DNA from: Synechococcus sp. WH 7803
GTDB lineage: Bacteria > Cyanobacteriota > Cyanobacteriia > PCC-6307 > Cyanobiaceae
Length of the DNA stretch: 64,000 bases
Assembly: GCA_000063505.1 (NCBI GenBank)
Contig: CT971583.1
Location: 2,263,918 to 2,327,917 of the forward strand
Reading direction: 5' to 3'
Shown here: in pieces, positions 55,412 through 63,816 of the stretch
How positions within the stretch are numbered: the stretch's first letter is position 1
Layout: each line of letters starts with the position of its first letter
Notes under the pieces: generated by a model
The model's database searches: none
Told to the model about the DNA's origin: nothing
The model's input: only the letters and a program-made list of their open reading frames with translations
Program-made: the position numbers and the translations under genes

Positions 55412-56067
55412 GGCAGGGAAACAAGCAAATCAATCAGGCCCTGACGGATCAGGGGATGGTCCAGCAGAGGGGGCCATTCTCCAGCCTCCCCGAGGGACTC
55501 AGTCATCCGGTTTGGAGCTAACGCCAAGGTGAGTGGCTGGGCTTCTGGGTGGAGGCGTTGGTACTCAGGCCATTGATCAAAGGGCACAAGCGGGCGCCCC
55601 ATACGCACGGAGAGCTGGGCCAAGAAGCGATCAGCCAAGCCTGGACGCAGAGGGTGATGAATCAACACGCCCGTTGTTGATGCATGCACCTGCAGCGCCT
55701 GAGCCACCAGGCTCCACCAGCTGGTCCACGCTCCTAAAAATGGCAGCAGCGTCAAGGACTGGCCTTCCCTTACGAGACGACGACGGATCATCGGAACATC
55801 AACCCGGGCATGGGCGCCGGGCCAGAGCAGCATCGGCACCAGCCATAGAGGCCCATCAGATCGAGACGGGAATGAAGTCCCGGTAAGGACTTCAAGCTCC
55901 ACAGGTGCCCGGCGAGCTGACTGCTCAGACTGGCAAAGCCCTCGCAGGGCCTCTGGAACTTCGCCTCCAGCACGACCGTGCACCACCAGACGGATTGCAC
56001 GCTGAGGCAGCAAAGCACTGTTTGGTAGCAATGGCCACGCCCTGGAGGCAGGAGCGGCTGTTCTCAT
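55408..56067 (-). CDS. CbiX-like sirohydrochlorin chelatase
   Basis: This protein (219 aa from ATG 56067) has the CbiX/SirB-like start LVVHGRAGGEVPEALRGL, the core VPMLLWPGAHARVDVPMIRR (chelatase active-site region with His) and a second half with TTGVLIHHPLRPG. It would insert iron into sirohydrochlorin for siroheme. The frame extends to 56334, but this start is chosen because the upstream part overlaps a divergent small gene. Confidence 0.7.
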   Translation of the reverse strand: MRTAAPASRAWPLLPNSALLPQRAIRLVVHGRAGGEVPEALRGLCQSEQSARRAPVELEVLTGTSFPSRSDGPLWLVPMLLWPGAHARVDVPMIRRRLVREGQSLTLLPFLGAWTSWWSLVAQALQVHASTTGVLIHHPLRPGLADRFLAQLSVRMGRPLVPFDQWPEYQRLHPEAQPLTLALAPNRMTESLGEAGEWPPLLDHPLIRQGLIDLLVSLP

Positions 56068-56094
56068 CGGTGCATGTTGACCAAGTTCAGCTCC

Positions 56095-56340
56095 ATGACC
56101 CGCCGACGTGCCTCCAACCGTTCCGCTATGGACCGAACCGCATTGGACCGAGCCGCAATGGAGGCGCGTTCCGAACGGAGGCGCACTGCTGAACGTTATC
56201 GCCCGGAGAGCCGCCAACGCCTGAACGGGGACCGGTTTCAAAGCGAACTGGATCGGGACTTCGCCGCCATGAAACGGGTCTGGCAGATGTTGAGGCACGG
56301 AGCTGTGCGCATGCTTGGCGAAGTTGGGCGCCAATACTGA
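56095..56340 (+). CDS. Small basic hypothetical protein (81 aa)
   Basis: This Arg-rich protein (MTRRRASNRSAMDRTALDR, RSERRRTAERYRPESRQRL) ends with a helix, SELDRDFAAMKRVWQMLRHG. It is divergent from cbiX with a 27-nt gap and lies 250 nt before nirA. The helical C-half looks like a genuine protein, but the N-half is repetitive and may be less conserved. No function can be given. Confidence 0.5.
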   Translation: MTRRRASNRSAMDRTALDRAAMEARSERRRTAERYRPESRQRLNGDRFQSELDRDFAAMKRVWQMLRHGAVRMLGEVGRQY

Positions 56341-56384
56341 AAATGCGGAATGGTGCCTTCTACGGCTGCATCTGCTTCGAAGCT

Positions 56385-56398
56385 GTATCTGAAGTCAC
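56385..56398 (+). promoter_or_regulatory. NtcA-like site upstream of nirA
   Basis: GTATCTGAAGTCAC reads GTA-N8-CAC, one base from the NtcA consensus, about 190 nt before nirA. No well-placed -10 box is seen 22 nt downstream. I list it as a weak candidate only. The rest of the 56341-56590 gap shows no gene. Confidence 0.3.
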
Positions 56399-56590
56399 AT
56401 TTTGGTCTCACCAAGCCCGAAGCCAGCAGGGCCTGAAAAATGTTCGAACTGCTACCGACAGCAATACAACGAAACGGAAAACTGTTGTTGGCGTTGCTTT
56501 CGTTCCGACACGCCAGCGGACCAAGGGTCCGTCAACGATTGATTCACGCACTGCTTGAAGTGATCAGTCTGTCCTTTCTTCTTCAAGACC

Positions 56591-58132
56591 ATGACGATCA
56601 GCTCTCCCTCCAGGCCCTATCTGGACGGCAAGAAGCTCAACAAGATCGAGCAGAACAAGGCCGCTAAAGATGGTCTTCTGGTTGGACCTGAGATTGAGAA
56701 ATTTGCTGAAATCGGTTGGGAACAGGTCGATGAAACAGACCTGCAACTGCGTTTGAAGTGGTACGGAATGTTCTGGCGACCCAAAACCCCAGGACAGTTT
56801 ATGTTGCGCCTGAGAGTTCCGAACGGTGTTCTTTCGGCACAACAACTGCGCGTCGTCGCATCAATTGTTGAACGCTACGGTGAAAGCGGCAGTTGCGATA
56901 TCACCACACGTCAGAATCTGCAGTTGCGCGGCGTTCTGCTCAACGACCTGCCTGAAATCCTGAAGCGCCTTAAGGAAGCAGGGCTCAGCTCAATCCAATC
57001 CGGCTTCGACAATCCTCGGAATGTCACCGGTAACCCTCTGGCCGGAATTGATCCCCACGAAATTGTTGATACCCGCCCGTACACCACGGAACTGCAGAAC
57101 TTTCTAACCAACAATTGTCAAGGCAATCCAGACTATTCCAACCTGCCACGCAAATGGAATACAGCCGTCGCAGGCGCTAAGGATAATTTCCTGCTTCACA
57201 ACGACATCGTCTTCCATCCTGTTGAGCACAACGGCGAGATGGGCTTTGGCGTATGGATTGGCGGGATCCTCTCCTCGCAGATGAATGCTTATGCCATTCC
57301 TCTGAATGCTTGGGTGAAGCCAAACGAGATCTGCCGCATGACCGATGCTGTGATCTCACTCTGGAGAGACAACGGGGAACGGGACAAGCGCCCTAAAGGT
57401 CGCTTCCGTTTGTATCTCGACTCCGTTGGCATCGATGCATTCCGTTCAGACGTTGAACAGATCTTCGGCCCCTTAACTCCAGATCCCGGCTCCGTATTCG
57501 CGACCGAACCCCGATCTCATTACGGACTTCATCCCCAGAAACAGGAGGGGTTGTCGTTTGCGGGCCTGCATGTTCCAGTGGGGCGCCTTACGGCACAAGA
57601 CCTTCAGGACCTGGCGACTGCAAGTTTGCAATACGGCAGTGGAGAAGTACGACTCACTGAAGATCAGAATGTGATCGTTGTAGGCCTGCCGGCAGAAGCC
57701 ATCGAGGCTTTCAAGGCCGATCCTCTCGTTCAGCGATTCCCCTTAGAGCCAGGCACCCTTGCAGCAGGAACGGTGTCCTGCACGGGTAATACCTACTGCA
57801 GCTTCGGCCTTACCAACACCAAAGACCAGGCCTTAACAATCGCTCAGGAGCTCGACCAAGAGCTCAACCTCCCAGAGGAGGTGAAGATCCATTGGACTGG
57901 ATGTCCCAACACCTGCGGCCAGGCATTTATGGGCGCCATCGGGCTTACTGGCACCAAGGCCAAAAACAGCGAAGGGGTGATGGGTGAGGGCTACATGCTC
58001 ACCACGGGAGGCTCCCAAGGGGAAAATCCCACGGTGGGTGAGGTGAAACAGAAGGCGATCCCAGCGGATCAAATCAAAACCGTATTGAAGGATCTGCTGG
58101 TGGAGCAATTCGGCGCCACTGCCAAAACCTGA
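56591..58132 (+). CDS. nirA: Ferredoxin-nitrite reductase
   Basis: This 513-aa siroheme enzyme reduces nitrite to ammonium with ferredoxin electrons. It has the ferrodoxin-type NirA N-terminal repeat (FMLRLRVPNGVLSAQQLRVV), DITTRQNLQLRGV, and the [4Fe-4S]/siroheme ligands CTGNTYC and GCPNTCGQ (Cys-x5-Cys and Cys-x3-Cys). It follows the siroheme synthesis genes and precedes a 44-aa peptide and a nitrite transporter-like gene. Confidence 0.97.
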   Translation: MTISSPSRPYLDGKKLNKIEQNKAAKDGLLVGPEIEKFAEIGWEQVDETDLQLRLKWYGMFWRPKTPGQFMLRLRVPNGVLSAQQLRVVASIVERYGESGSCDITTRQNLQLRGVLLNDLPEILKRLKEAGLSSIQSGFDNPRNVTGNPLAGIDPHEIVDTRPYTTELQNFLTNNCQGNPDYSNLPRKWNTAVAGAKDNFLLHNDIVFHPVEHNGEMGFGVWIGGILSSQMNAYAIPLNAWVKPNEICRMTDAVISLWRDNGERDKRPKGRFRLYLDSVGIDAFRSDVEQIFGPLTPDPGSVFATEPRSHYGLHPQKQEGLSFAGLHVPVGRLTAQDLQDLATASLQYGSGEVRLTEDQNVIVVGLPAEAIEAFKADPLVQRFPLEPGTLAAGTVSCTGNTYCSFGLTNTKDQALTIAQELDQELNLPEEVKIHWTGCPNTCGQAFMGAIGLTGTKAKNSEGVMGEGYMLTTGGSQGENPTVGEVKQKAIPADQIKTVLKDLLVEQFGATAKT

Positions 58133-58156
58133 CGCGCATGGCGATCGAAACGGCAG

Positions 58157-58187
58157 GGCCGTGACGCTTCTTTTTGAAGTCACGGCC
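58157..58187 (+). other. Intercistronic stem-loop after nirA
   Basis: GGCCGTGA (58157-58164) pairs with TCACGGCC (58180-58187), and an inner CTTC/GAAG stem closes on a TTTTT loop, with a CG bulge. It starts 24 nt after the nirA stop and ends before the 44-aa gene. No T-run follows, so it may protect mRNA or attenuate expression of the downstream genes rather than terminate. Confidence 0.55.
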
Positions 58188-58220
58188 GTCACGCCAAATC
58201 ACGGATCGCCTTTTCGCACC

Positions 58221-58355
58221 ATGGCACAACCCACAGACTTTTTCTCCAAGTTCGTCAACTGGCTGAGCGCCCAAGGAACCGCACCAAAAACCATCACAAA
58301 CAACGATGGCGGCAAAGACTTCTTCTCAAAGCTGATGAACCGGATCTCCAGCTGA
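58221..58355 (+). CDS. 44-aa peptide with repeated FFSK motif, between nirA and the nitrite transporter
   Basis: The short protein begins MAQPTDFFSKFVNWLSAQGT and ends GKDFFSKLMNRISS. The segment DFFSKFVNW is echoed by DFFSKLMNR, giving two short amphipathic helices joined by a polar linker. The ATG 58221 lies 31 nt before focA-like gene spacing would begin, and the frame is too regular to be chance. It may bind a partner protein such as NirA or the transporter; that is inference. Confidence 0.6.
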   Translation: MAQPTDFFSKFVNWLSAQGTAPKTITNNDGGKDFFSKLMNRISS

Positions 58356-58385
58356 CTTCACTCACCCAACCCCTGAAATGCACTG

Positions 58386-59267
58386 ATGGATTACGTTCTC
58401 CCCAATGAACTGGTCGACGGCATGATTGCCGCCGGCGGCAAAAAAGCAAACGTCAGCGTTAAGGATTTACTTCTGCGCGGCTTCTATTCAGGTGCCATTC
58501 TCGGTCTGGCCGTGATTCTGGCCCTCACCGTTGGCATTCAAAGCAAACTGCCCTTTTTAGGTTCGGTTCTGTTCCCTTTCGGTTTTGCCAGCATTGTGCT
58601 GTTTGGCATGGAGCTTGTGACGGGTAATTTTGCCCTCCTGCCCATGGCAACCTGGGCTGGTCGCAGCTCCTGGGGAGCCACGTTCCGCAACTGGAGCTGG
58701 GTGTGGATTGGCAACTTCATCGGCACGCTGGTGGTGGCGGTGATCATGGCCATCAGCCTCACCAGTGGAGGCACCGTGGATCCAGCAGCCGATGGTGGCG
58801 TCTGGCAGAAGGTTGCCCAGAAAATCATGACGTTGAACATCGCCAACGTTGAAAAGAAGTACGAAGCTCTGGGTTCACTTGGATTCGGGCTGGCCATTTT
58901 GCGAGGCCTGGTTGCCAACTGGCTCGTCTGCTTGGGCGTCACCATGGCTCTGGTGAGCAAGAGCGTTCCTGGAAAACTTCTGGCCTGCTGGTTGCCCATC
59001 ACGGCATTCCAAACGATGGGAATGGAACACATTGTGGTGAATCAATTTCTCCACACCGCAGGGCCAATTCTGGGATCAGGTGTGCCGTTCTGGAAATGTA
59101 TTTTCTGGAATTTCCTTCCGGTCACCATCGGCAACATTATCGGTGGCATGGTATTCATCGGCATGCTCTTCTACAGCACCCACCGCACCACCATGGACAA
59201 CGTGCTGCCCAAGGAGCACGATGAGAAACTGGAGCGTGAACTTGCAGCTGAACTGGGAGCACGCTGA
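58386..59267 (+). CDS. Formate/nitrite transporter family protein (FocA/NirC-like)
   Basis: This 293-aa membrane protein with six helices has the FNT signatures FGMELVTGNFALLPMATWAG and LGVTMALVSKSVPGKLLACWLPI, plus GMEHIVVNQFLH. Its position after nirA suggests nitrite import or efflux in nitrite assimilation. Formate is the alternative substrate, but no formate genes are near. It precedes the HEAT-like gene by 6 nt. Confidence 0.9.
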   Translation: MDYVLPNELVDGMIAAGGKKANVSVKDLLLRGFYSGAILGLAVILALTVGIQSKLPFLGSVLFPFGFASIVLFGMELVTGNFALLPMATWAGRSSWGATFRNWSWVWIGNFIGTLVVAVIMAISLTSGGTVDPAADGGVWQKVAQKIMTLNIANVEKKYEALGSLGFGLAILRGLVANWLVCLGVTMALVSKSVPGKLLACWLPITAFQTMGMEHIVVNQFLHTAGPILGSGVPFWKCIFWNFLPVTIGNIIGGMVFIGMLFYSTHRTTMDNVLPKEHDEKLERELAAELGAR

Positions 59268-59273
59268 CAACCA

Positions 59274-59999
59274 ATGAGTGTTGACGAAGCCATCCTCTGG
59301 GAACGGCTGGCGCGATCACGCAGAGCTCCATTGGAGCCTTCCTGGCTGGAGGAGTCTTACTCCTCCAGCCTTTCTGCTGATCTGCGTCAAGCCCTCTGCG
59401 AAAAACTTGGATCTCTGGCCGCCCATGGCTGGCCGATCATTCAGCGCCTAATCCAGCAACACGGTGAGCAGAACGAGCTCGTGCTGGCAGCAGGGTTATG
59501 CCATCAACGTGAAGCGCGCGACTGGCTCCTGCAGCGGCTGGATGAACCCAGTCAACTTGACGATGACCATCTTTGCGTCCTCCAGGCTTTGTCCTGCTGG
59601 GGCGCTGACGTTCCTGAATCAGTGTTGCTCACATGTCTGCGACACCCTGGGCTTCAACACCGCCTGACTGGCTTGCAACTGATCAGCTTCCGGGCTCATT
59701 CACTCACGGATCAACAGCTTCTCGCTCTCTGCAGCGATCTGCTCGATGATTGTCGCGATCCGCTTGTGATCTCCACCATTCGGGTGCTTCAACGCAGGGA
59801 TGGCGAAGCGATCAGTGATCGCCTGGCTGCACTGTGCCAGAACAACTCCGAGGTGATTGCCGGCGCGGCCTTCCGAGCCCTGGGATGTATCGCCACCCCC
59901 ACCAGTCAACGCTTGCTCGTTGAACTGAGTGAATCACTGGATGATCCAGGCCGGCGCGAGCTCGCACAACGGCAATTGAGCCAACAATTCCGCAACTAA
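59274..59999 (+). CDS. HEAT-like repeat protein downstream of the nitrite transporter
   Basis: This 241-aa soluble protein is made of repeated helical pairs, with patterns such as LAAGLCHQREARDWLLQRL, LVISTIRVLQRRDGEAISDRL and VIAGAAFRALGCIATPTSQRLL, typical of HEAT-type scaffold proteins. It is probably co-transcribed with the transporter and could be an assembly or protection factor for nitrite reduction. Picocyanobacterial nitrite clusters often carry such a gene, sometimes called nirX, but I cannot confirm identity. Confidence 0.7.
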   Translation: MSVDEAILWERLARSRRAPLEPSWLEESYSSSLSADLRQALCEKLGSLAAHGWPIIQRLIQQHGEQNELVLAAGLCHQREARDWLLQRLDEPSQLDDDHLCVLQALSCWGADVPESVLLTCLRHPGLQHRLTGLQLISFRAHSLTDQQLLALCSDLLDDCRDPLVISTIRVLQRRDGEAISDRLAALCQNNSEVIAGAAFRALGCIATPTSQRLLVELSESLDDPGRRELAQRQLSQQFRN

Positions 60000-60007
60000 A
60001 CAATAAA

Positions 60008-60028
60008 AAGCCCGGCAATGCCGGGCTT
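60008..60028. terminator. Bidirectional terminator between the nitrite cluster and cynS
   Basis: AAGCCCGGCA and TGCCGGGCTT form a near-perfect 10-bp stem with a 1-nt apparent loop (functionally GCCCGG with a larger loop). On the minus strand the stem is followed by TTTTTATTG, a good U-tract for cynS. On the plus strand the T-run is weak. It separates convergent transcripts. Confidence 0.8.
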
Positions 60029-60073
60029 CATCCTCTCGCTGTCCTTTAAAAGCTCACACGATTCAAGACCCAT

Positions 60074-60556
60074 TCACCATTTTTTGTAAGGAAGGAACTT
60101 ACCGCACATGGTGATCTTCACGCGATCGCCTTTGGGATCCTCAACCTTATCCACCTCAAGGGTGAAATCAATCGCACTCATGATGCCATCGCCGAATTTT
60201 TCCTGAATGACATCCTTCAGCGGCATTCCATACACCTGCATGATCTCGTAGAAACGATAAATCAAAGGATCGGTAGGAATCACCGGCTCGAGACTGCCTT
60301 TCGTGGGGAACTCCTGGATTGCTGCTGTGATCGCGGGGTCCAAGGAGAGCAATGACGACAGCTTTTCAGCTTCCTCCGCTGATGCTGTGGCCTGCCCATA
60401 AAACAAGGAGGCAACCCAGACTTCATCAAGCCCAAGCGCTGATCCCAGATCGGCGAAACTCATGCCTTTGGCTTTCTTAGCTGCCATCAAACTGGCTGTC
60501 ACAGTGCTCTGTGAAGGAGCCGAGAGCGATGCGGTCGTGAGTGTGGAGGAGGTCAT
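60074..60556 (-). CDS. cynS: Cyanase
   Basis: This 160-aa enzyme breaks down cyanate with bicarbonate to ammonia and carbon dioxide. The catalytic Arg and Glu are in [11 protein letters not shown] and the Ser in DGIMSAIDF; the N-terminal helical DNA-binding-like fold ([14 protein letters not shown]) is intact. The start ATG 60556 ([10 protein letters not shown]) gives a slightly long N-terminus. No cynABD transporter genes lie upstream. Confidence 0.95.
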   Translation of the reverse strand: MTSSTLTTASLSAPSQSTVTASLMAAKKAKGMSFADLGSALGLDEVWVASLFYGQATASAEEAEKLSSLLSLDPAITAAIQEFPTKGSLEPVIPTDPLIYRFYEIMQVYGMPLKDVIQEKFGDGIMSAIDFTLEVDKVEDPKGDRVKITMCGKFLPYKKW

Positions 60557-60706
60557 GCCAGGAAGGCAATTTGCATGATGAATGTTCACGCAGTCACGAC
60601 CCAGTCAATGCATCAATGACGACCAAAATGACAATTCGATTTGGATGCAATGAACACAACACGGCCCATGCACAGCTGCTCTATTGGAACCAGTTGATTC
60701 GAAGTC

Positions 60707-60877
60707 ATGAGTGCTCTTTTCCGTTCCTTCAGCTCCCTGCTGTTCAGCCAGCAACTTGAATCCAGCGGAGCGTCCAATCTGGTGCTTGAACGCCTGTATT
60801 ACGCCGACGGCCGCCAAAATCCTGATCACCCCCTCCACGGCAGCTTCACAGGCTTGACCTATCTCGACTCCCCGTGA
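60707..60877 (+). CDS. Small hypothetical protein (56 aa)
   Basis: The frame begins MSALFRSFSSLLFSQQLESS and continues LVLERLYYADGRQNPDHPLH, ending near FTGLTYLDSP. The charged LERLYYADGR core looks like a conserved cyanobacterial small protein. It is divergent from cynS with a 150-nt gap, and no other gene covers it. The function is unknown. Confidence 0.65.
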   Translation: MSALFRSFSSLLFSQQLESSGASNLVLERLYYADGRQNPDHPLHGSFTGLTYLDSP

Positions 60878-60961
60878 CTCTGCGCCTCGGGCTGTTGGTA
60901 TCAACGACTACCTCTAGCCCCCCTGCGCTGCAGAACACTGCATCCATTGGCCTGAACGCAC

Positions 60962-62023
60962 GTGACAAGTCCTGTCCTCAACGGTCGTGAACGGTTCAAA
61001 CAGCACCTTCGCAAGGTGGGCAGCGGCGAACACACCAGCAAGGGCATGAGCCGCGAGGAAGCAGCGGATGCCCTTGAGCTCATGCTTCATCAGGACGCAA
61101 CACCAGCTCAGATTGGTGCCTTTTTGATTGCGCACCGGATCCGACGTCCTGAGCCTCAGGAACTCACGGGGATGCTGGATACCTACCGGAAACTGGGTCC
61201 GGTTCTGCACAGTGCGCCCGGACAACGTCCGCCGCTGTGCTTCGGCATGCCCTACGACGGACGCACGCGAACAGCACCGATCTACCCCCTCACCACCCTG
61301 GTGCTGCTGGCCTGTAACCAGCCGGTGGTGCTTCAGGGTGGCGAGCGCATGCCAATCAAATACGGCATCACGGCAATTGAATTGTTCCGCAGCCTCGGGC
61401 TCGATCTGCGAGGACTGCCCCTTGAAACCGTTCAGGACGGCTTTCACAACCAGGGGTTTGCCCTGATTCATCAGCCCGATCATTTCGCCCTTGCCGAGAG
61501 CCTGATCACTTACAGGGATGAACTGGGCAAACGTCCGCCTGTGGCCAGTCTCGAACTGCTCTGGACCGCCCATCGAGGGGACCATCGTTTGATTAGCGGA
61601 TTCGTCCACCCCCCCACCGAAAGCCGTGCCTGGGAAGCACTGAAACTCGCCGGTGAAACCGATCTCTACACCGTGAAAGGGTTGGAAGGTGGCACCGATC
61701 TGCCCATTGGTCGAGCCTGCATCACCGCCCGTGTTCAGGGCGAGCAAACAGAACGGCTGATCCTCCACCCCAGGGACCACGGGTGCCATGCCGCCGATGT
61801 GGAGTGGACTGACCTCACCACCTGGCAGGCCCAAGCCATGGACGCCTTGCAGAACCGCGGACCGCTGCAGGACTCCCTGCGCTGGAACGCCGGTGTTTAT
61901 CTCTGGTTTGCGGGTCTCAGCGAGAGCCTGGAAACGGCTTTGGAGCAAGCCACCTCTGTGATGGACCAGGGCCTAGCCCTTCAGCAGCTTGATCAGTTGT
62001 GCAGCTGCCTGTCCATTCGGTGA
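60962..62023 (+). CDS. TrpD-like (anthranilate phosphoribosyltransferase family) protein
   Basis: This 353-aa protein follows the TrpD/thymidine phosphorylase fold (SREEAADALELMLHQDATPAQIGAFLIAHRIR). It lacks the TrpD signature GTGGD, having CFGMPYDGRTRTAP instead, and the KHGNR motif is replaced by GGERMPIKYG. It therefore resembles the TrpD2/YbiB-like group, whose role is unclear and which can bind nucleic acids. The start is GTG 60962. It overlaps the GNAT gene by 31 nt, convergently. Confidence 0.75.
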   Translation: MTSPVLNGRERFKQHLRKVGSGEHTSKGMSREEAADALELMLHQDATPAQIGAFLIAHRIRRPEPQELTGMLDTYRKLGPVLHSAPGQRPPLCFGMPYDGRTRTAPIYPLTTLVLLACNQPVVLQGGERMPIKYGITAIELFRSLGLDLRGLPLETVQDGFHNQGFALIHQPDHFALAESLITYRDELGKRPPVASLELLWTAHRGDHRLISGFVHPPTESRAWEALKLAGETDLYTVKGLEGGTDLPIGRACITARVQGEQTERLILHPRDHGCHAADVEWTDLTTWQAQAMDALQNRGPLQDSLRWNAGVYLWFAGLSESLETALEQATSVMDQGLALQQLDQLCSCLSIR

Positions 62024-62451
62024 TGCTCAAAAGGCACACCTGCAACCGTGAAAGCCTCGCGGCCTCGAAACCGCCAGCTGCAGCGCTCCAACAAGGGGCG
62101 ACTCAACAGACTCGCCTCAGCGTGAATGTGCACGAGCCCTTCAGCACGGGCATCGCATTCAATGCGTTTCACTAGTGCCGTGCCATGGCCCTGGCGTGAT
62201 TCCAGTCCACGGCAATACAACAACGCCAACCGATCCTGCGGCTGACGCAACGCAAACGCAGCACCATCGCCGCTGATCCAACCGTCACCGTCTCGAAACA
62301 AAGGATCCAGCACTCCAGGAAGCCAGGCCAGGGACACCCAGGCATGAATCTGTGCCTCGGAGTACAAACCTCGCGCCTGACTTTCGATGGCATCGGCGTA
62401 GATCGCGCGGAGCAAGTCGGCATCCGTTGATTGAATCCGTCGCAACGCCAT
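61993..62451 (-). CDS. GNAT-family acetyltransferase
   Basis: This 152-aa protein begins MALRRIQSTDADLLRAIYAD and has the acetyl-CoA-binding stretch CRGLESRQGHGTALVKRIE (R/Q-x2-G-x-G/A), then AEASLLSRPLLERCSWRF. The start ATG 62451 is preferred to the longer frame from 62625, which overlaps the divergent MFS gene. The substrate is unknown. Confidence 0.85.
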   Translation of the reverse strand: MALRRIQSTDADLLRAIYADAIESQARGLYSEAQIHAWVSLAWLPGVLDPLFRDGDGWISGDGAAFALRQPQDRLALLYCRGLESRQGHGTALVKRIECDARAEGLVHIHAEASLLSRPLLERCSWRFRGREAFTVAGVPFEHHRMDRQLHN

Positions 62452-62455
62452 CAGC

Positions 62456-63721
62456 GTGGCCTGTGGGAATGTGAGTCTCCACCTTCGAGCAGCCAGATTG
62501 CAGCGTCCTCGGATCCCCACCCTGCTGAGTGCGTTCCTCACACTCCTGAACGACAGGTTGAGCGAAAGCATCGTGTTTCCGCTGCTGCCCTTCCTGCTGG
62601 CAAGCTTCAACGCCGACGGACGCACCCTTGGACTGCTGGCAGGAAGCTATGCCCTCGCCCAGTTCGCCGCGACGCCATTGATCGGAGCCCTCAGTGACCG
62701 CTACGGCCGTCGGCCCGTGATCGCCACTTGTGTCGGTGGATCCGTGCTGGGCCTGGGTCTGTTCGCTCTCACCGTGAGCCTCGACTGGCCAGCCGGTGCC
62801 TCCTTGCCCCTCATGCTGCTGTTTCTGGCGCGCTTGATCGATGGGGTGAGCGGTGGAACCGCCGCCACCGCCAGTGCAGTCTTGGCCGACATCACACCTC
62901 CAGAGAAGCGAGCCAAAGCCTTCGGGCTCATCGGCGTGGCCTTTGGACTCGGCTTCATCGTGGGGCCCTTCCTTGGCGGGCAGCTTGCACGCATCAACGT
63001 GACCGTGCCGGTATGGGCTGCCACTGGATTTGCAGTGGTGAATCTGCTGGTGGTTCTGGGACTCCTCCCGGAAACACATCCAGCCGATGAACGCAGGGCC
63101 ATGCCGCGCAAACGGGATCTCAATCCATTGGCTCAAGTCATCAAAGTGACGGCCAATCCCGCCGTCGGACGGCTCTGTTTGAGTTTTTTCCTGTTCTTCC
63201 TGGCGTTCAACGGCTTCACCGCCATCTTGGTGCTCTATTTCAAACAACAGTTCAACTGGGGCCCTGAACTGGCCAGTACGGCCTTTCTGATCGTGGGCAT
63301 TGTGGCCACCGTGGTGCAGGGTGGATTGATCGGCCCGCTGGTGAAACGTCTGGGCGAGTGGCGACTGACACTGATCGGGCTCAGCCTGGTGATCACGGGT
63401 TGCCTGCTGATTCCATCAACATCGGCTCAACAGGCCCAACAAGGAGTTTTCAGTGCCGTGGCGATTTTGGCGACGGGCACCGGGTTGGTGACACCAAGCC
63501 TGCGCAGCCTGGTGTCCAGGCGTCTGAACTCAGAAGGTCAGGGGGCAGCCCTCGGCAGCCTGCAGGCCCTGCAGAGTTTCGGCAGTTTTCTCGGACCTCC
63601 GCTCGCGGGACTCAGCTATGACCTGCTGGGACAGACCAGTCCGTTCCTGGTGAGTGCCGGCTTGCTGATCGCCGTGACCCTGCTGGTGGGAGGAACGCCA
63701 CGGCTGCAGCGCAGTGACTGA
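62456..63721 (+). CDS. MFS transporter, TetA-like drug exporter
   Basis: This 421-aa membrane protein with about 12 helices has the MFS motif [13 protein letters not shown] after helix 2, the antiporter motif C-like [16 protein letters not shown], and [18 protein letters not shown] in the second half. It resembles tetracycline or multidrug antiporters; the substrate is not shown. The start is GTG 62456 or GTG 62471, 4 to 19 nt from the divergent GNAT start, so the two genes share a very short promoter region. Confidence 0.88.
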   Translation: MACGNVSLHLRAARLQRPRIPTLLSAFLTLLNDRLSESIVFPLLPFLLASFNADGRTLGLLAGSYALAQFAATPLIGALSDRYGRRPVIATCVGGSVLGLGLFALTVSLDWPAGASLPLMLLFLARLIDGVSGGTAATASAVLADITPPEKRAKAFGLIGVAFGLGFIVGPFLGGQLARINVTVPVWAATGFAVVNLLVVLGLLPETHPADERRAMPRKRDLNPLAQVIKVTANPAVGRLCLSFFLFFLAFNGFTAILVLYFKQQFNWGPELASTAFLIVGIVATVVQGGLIGPLVKRLGEWRLTLIGLSLVITGCLLIPSTSAQQAQQGVFSAVAILATGTGLVTPSLRSLVSRRLNSEGQGAALGSLQALQSFGSFLGPPLAGLSYDLLGQTSPFLVSAGLLIAVTLLVGGTPRLQRSD

Positions 63722-63816
63722 ACACAAGCCACAACCCTCAGCGCGCTTTCCAGAACACAGTCCTGTCAATTCACGATTGCTACGTTGCGCGGGCCGGCTC
63801 CTCACCTGGTCACGCC

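Noticed and set aside
56343-56558. 71-codon frame before nirA
   Set aside because: No motif, poor composition and it occupies the expected nirA promoter and leader.
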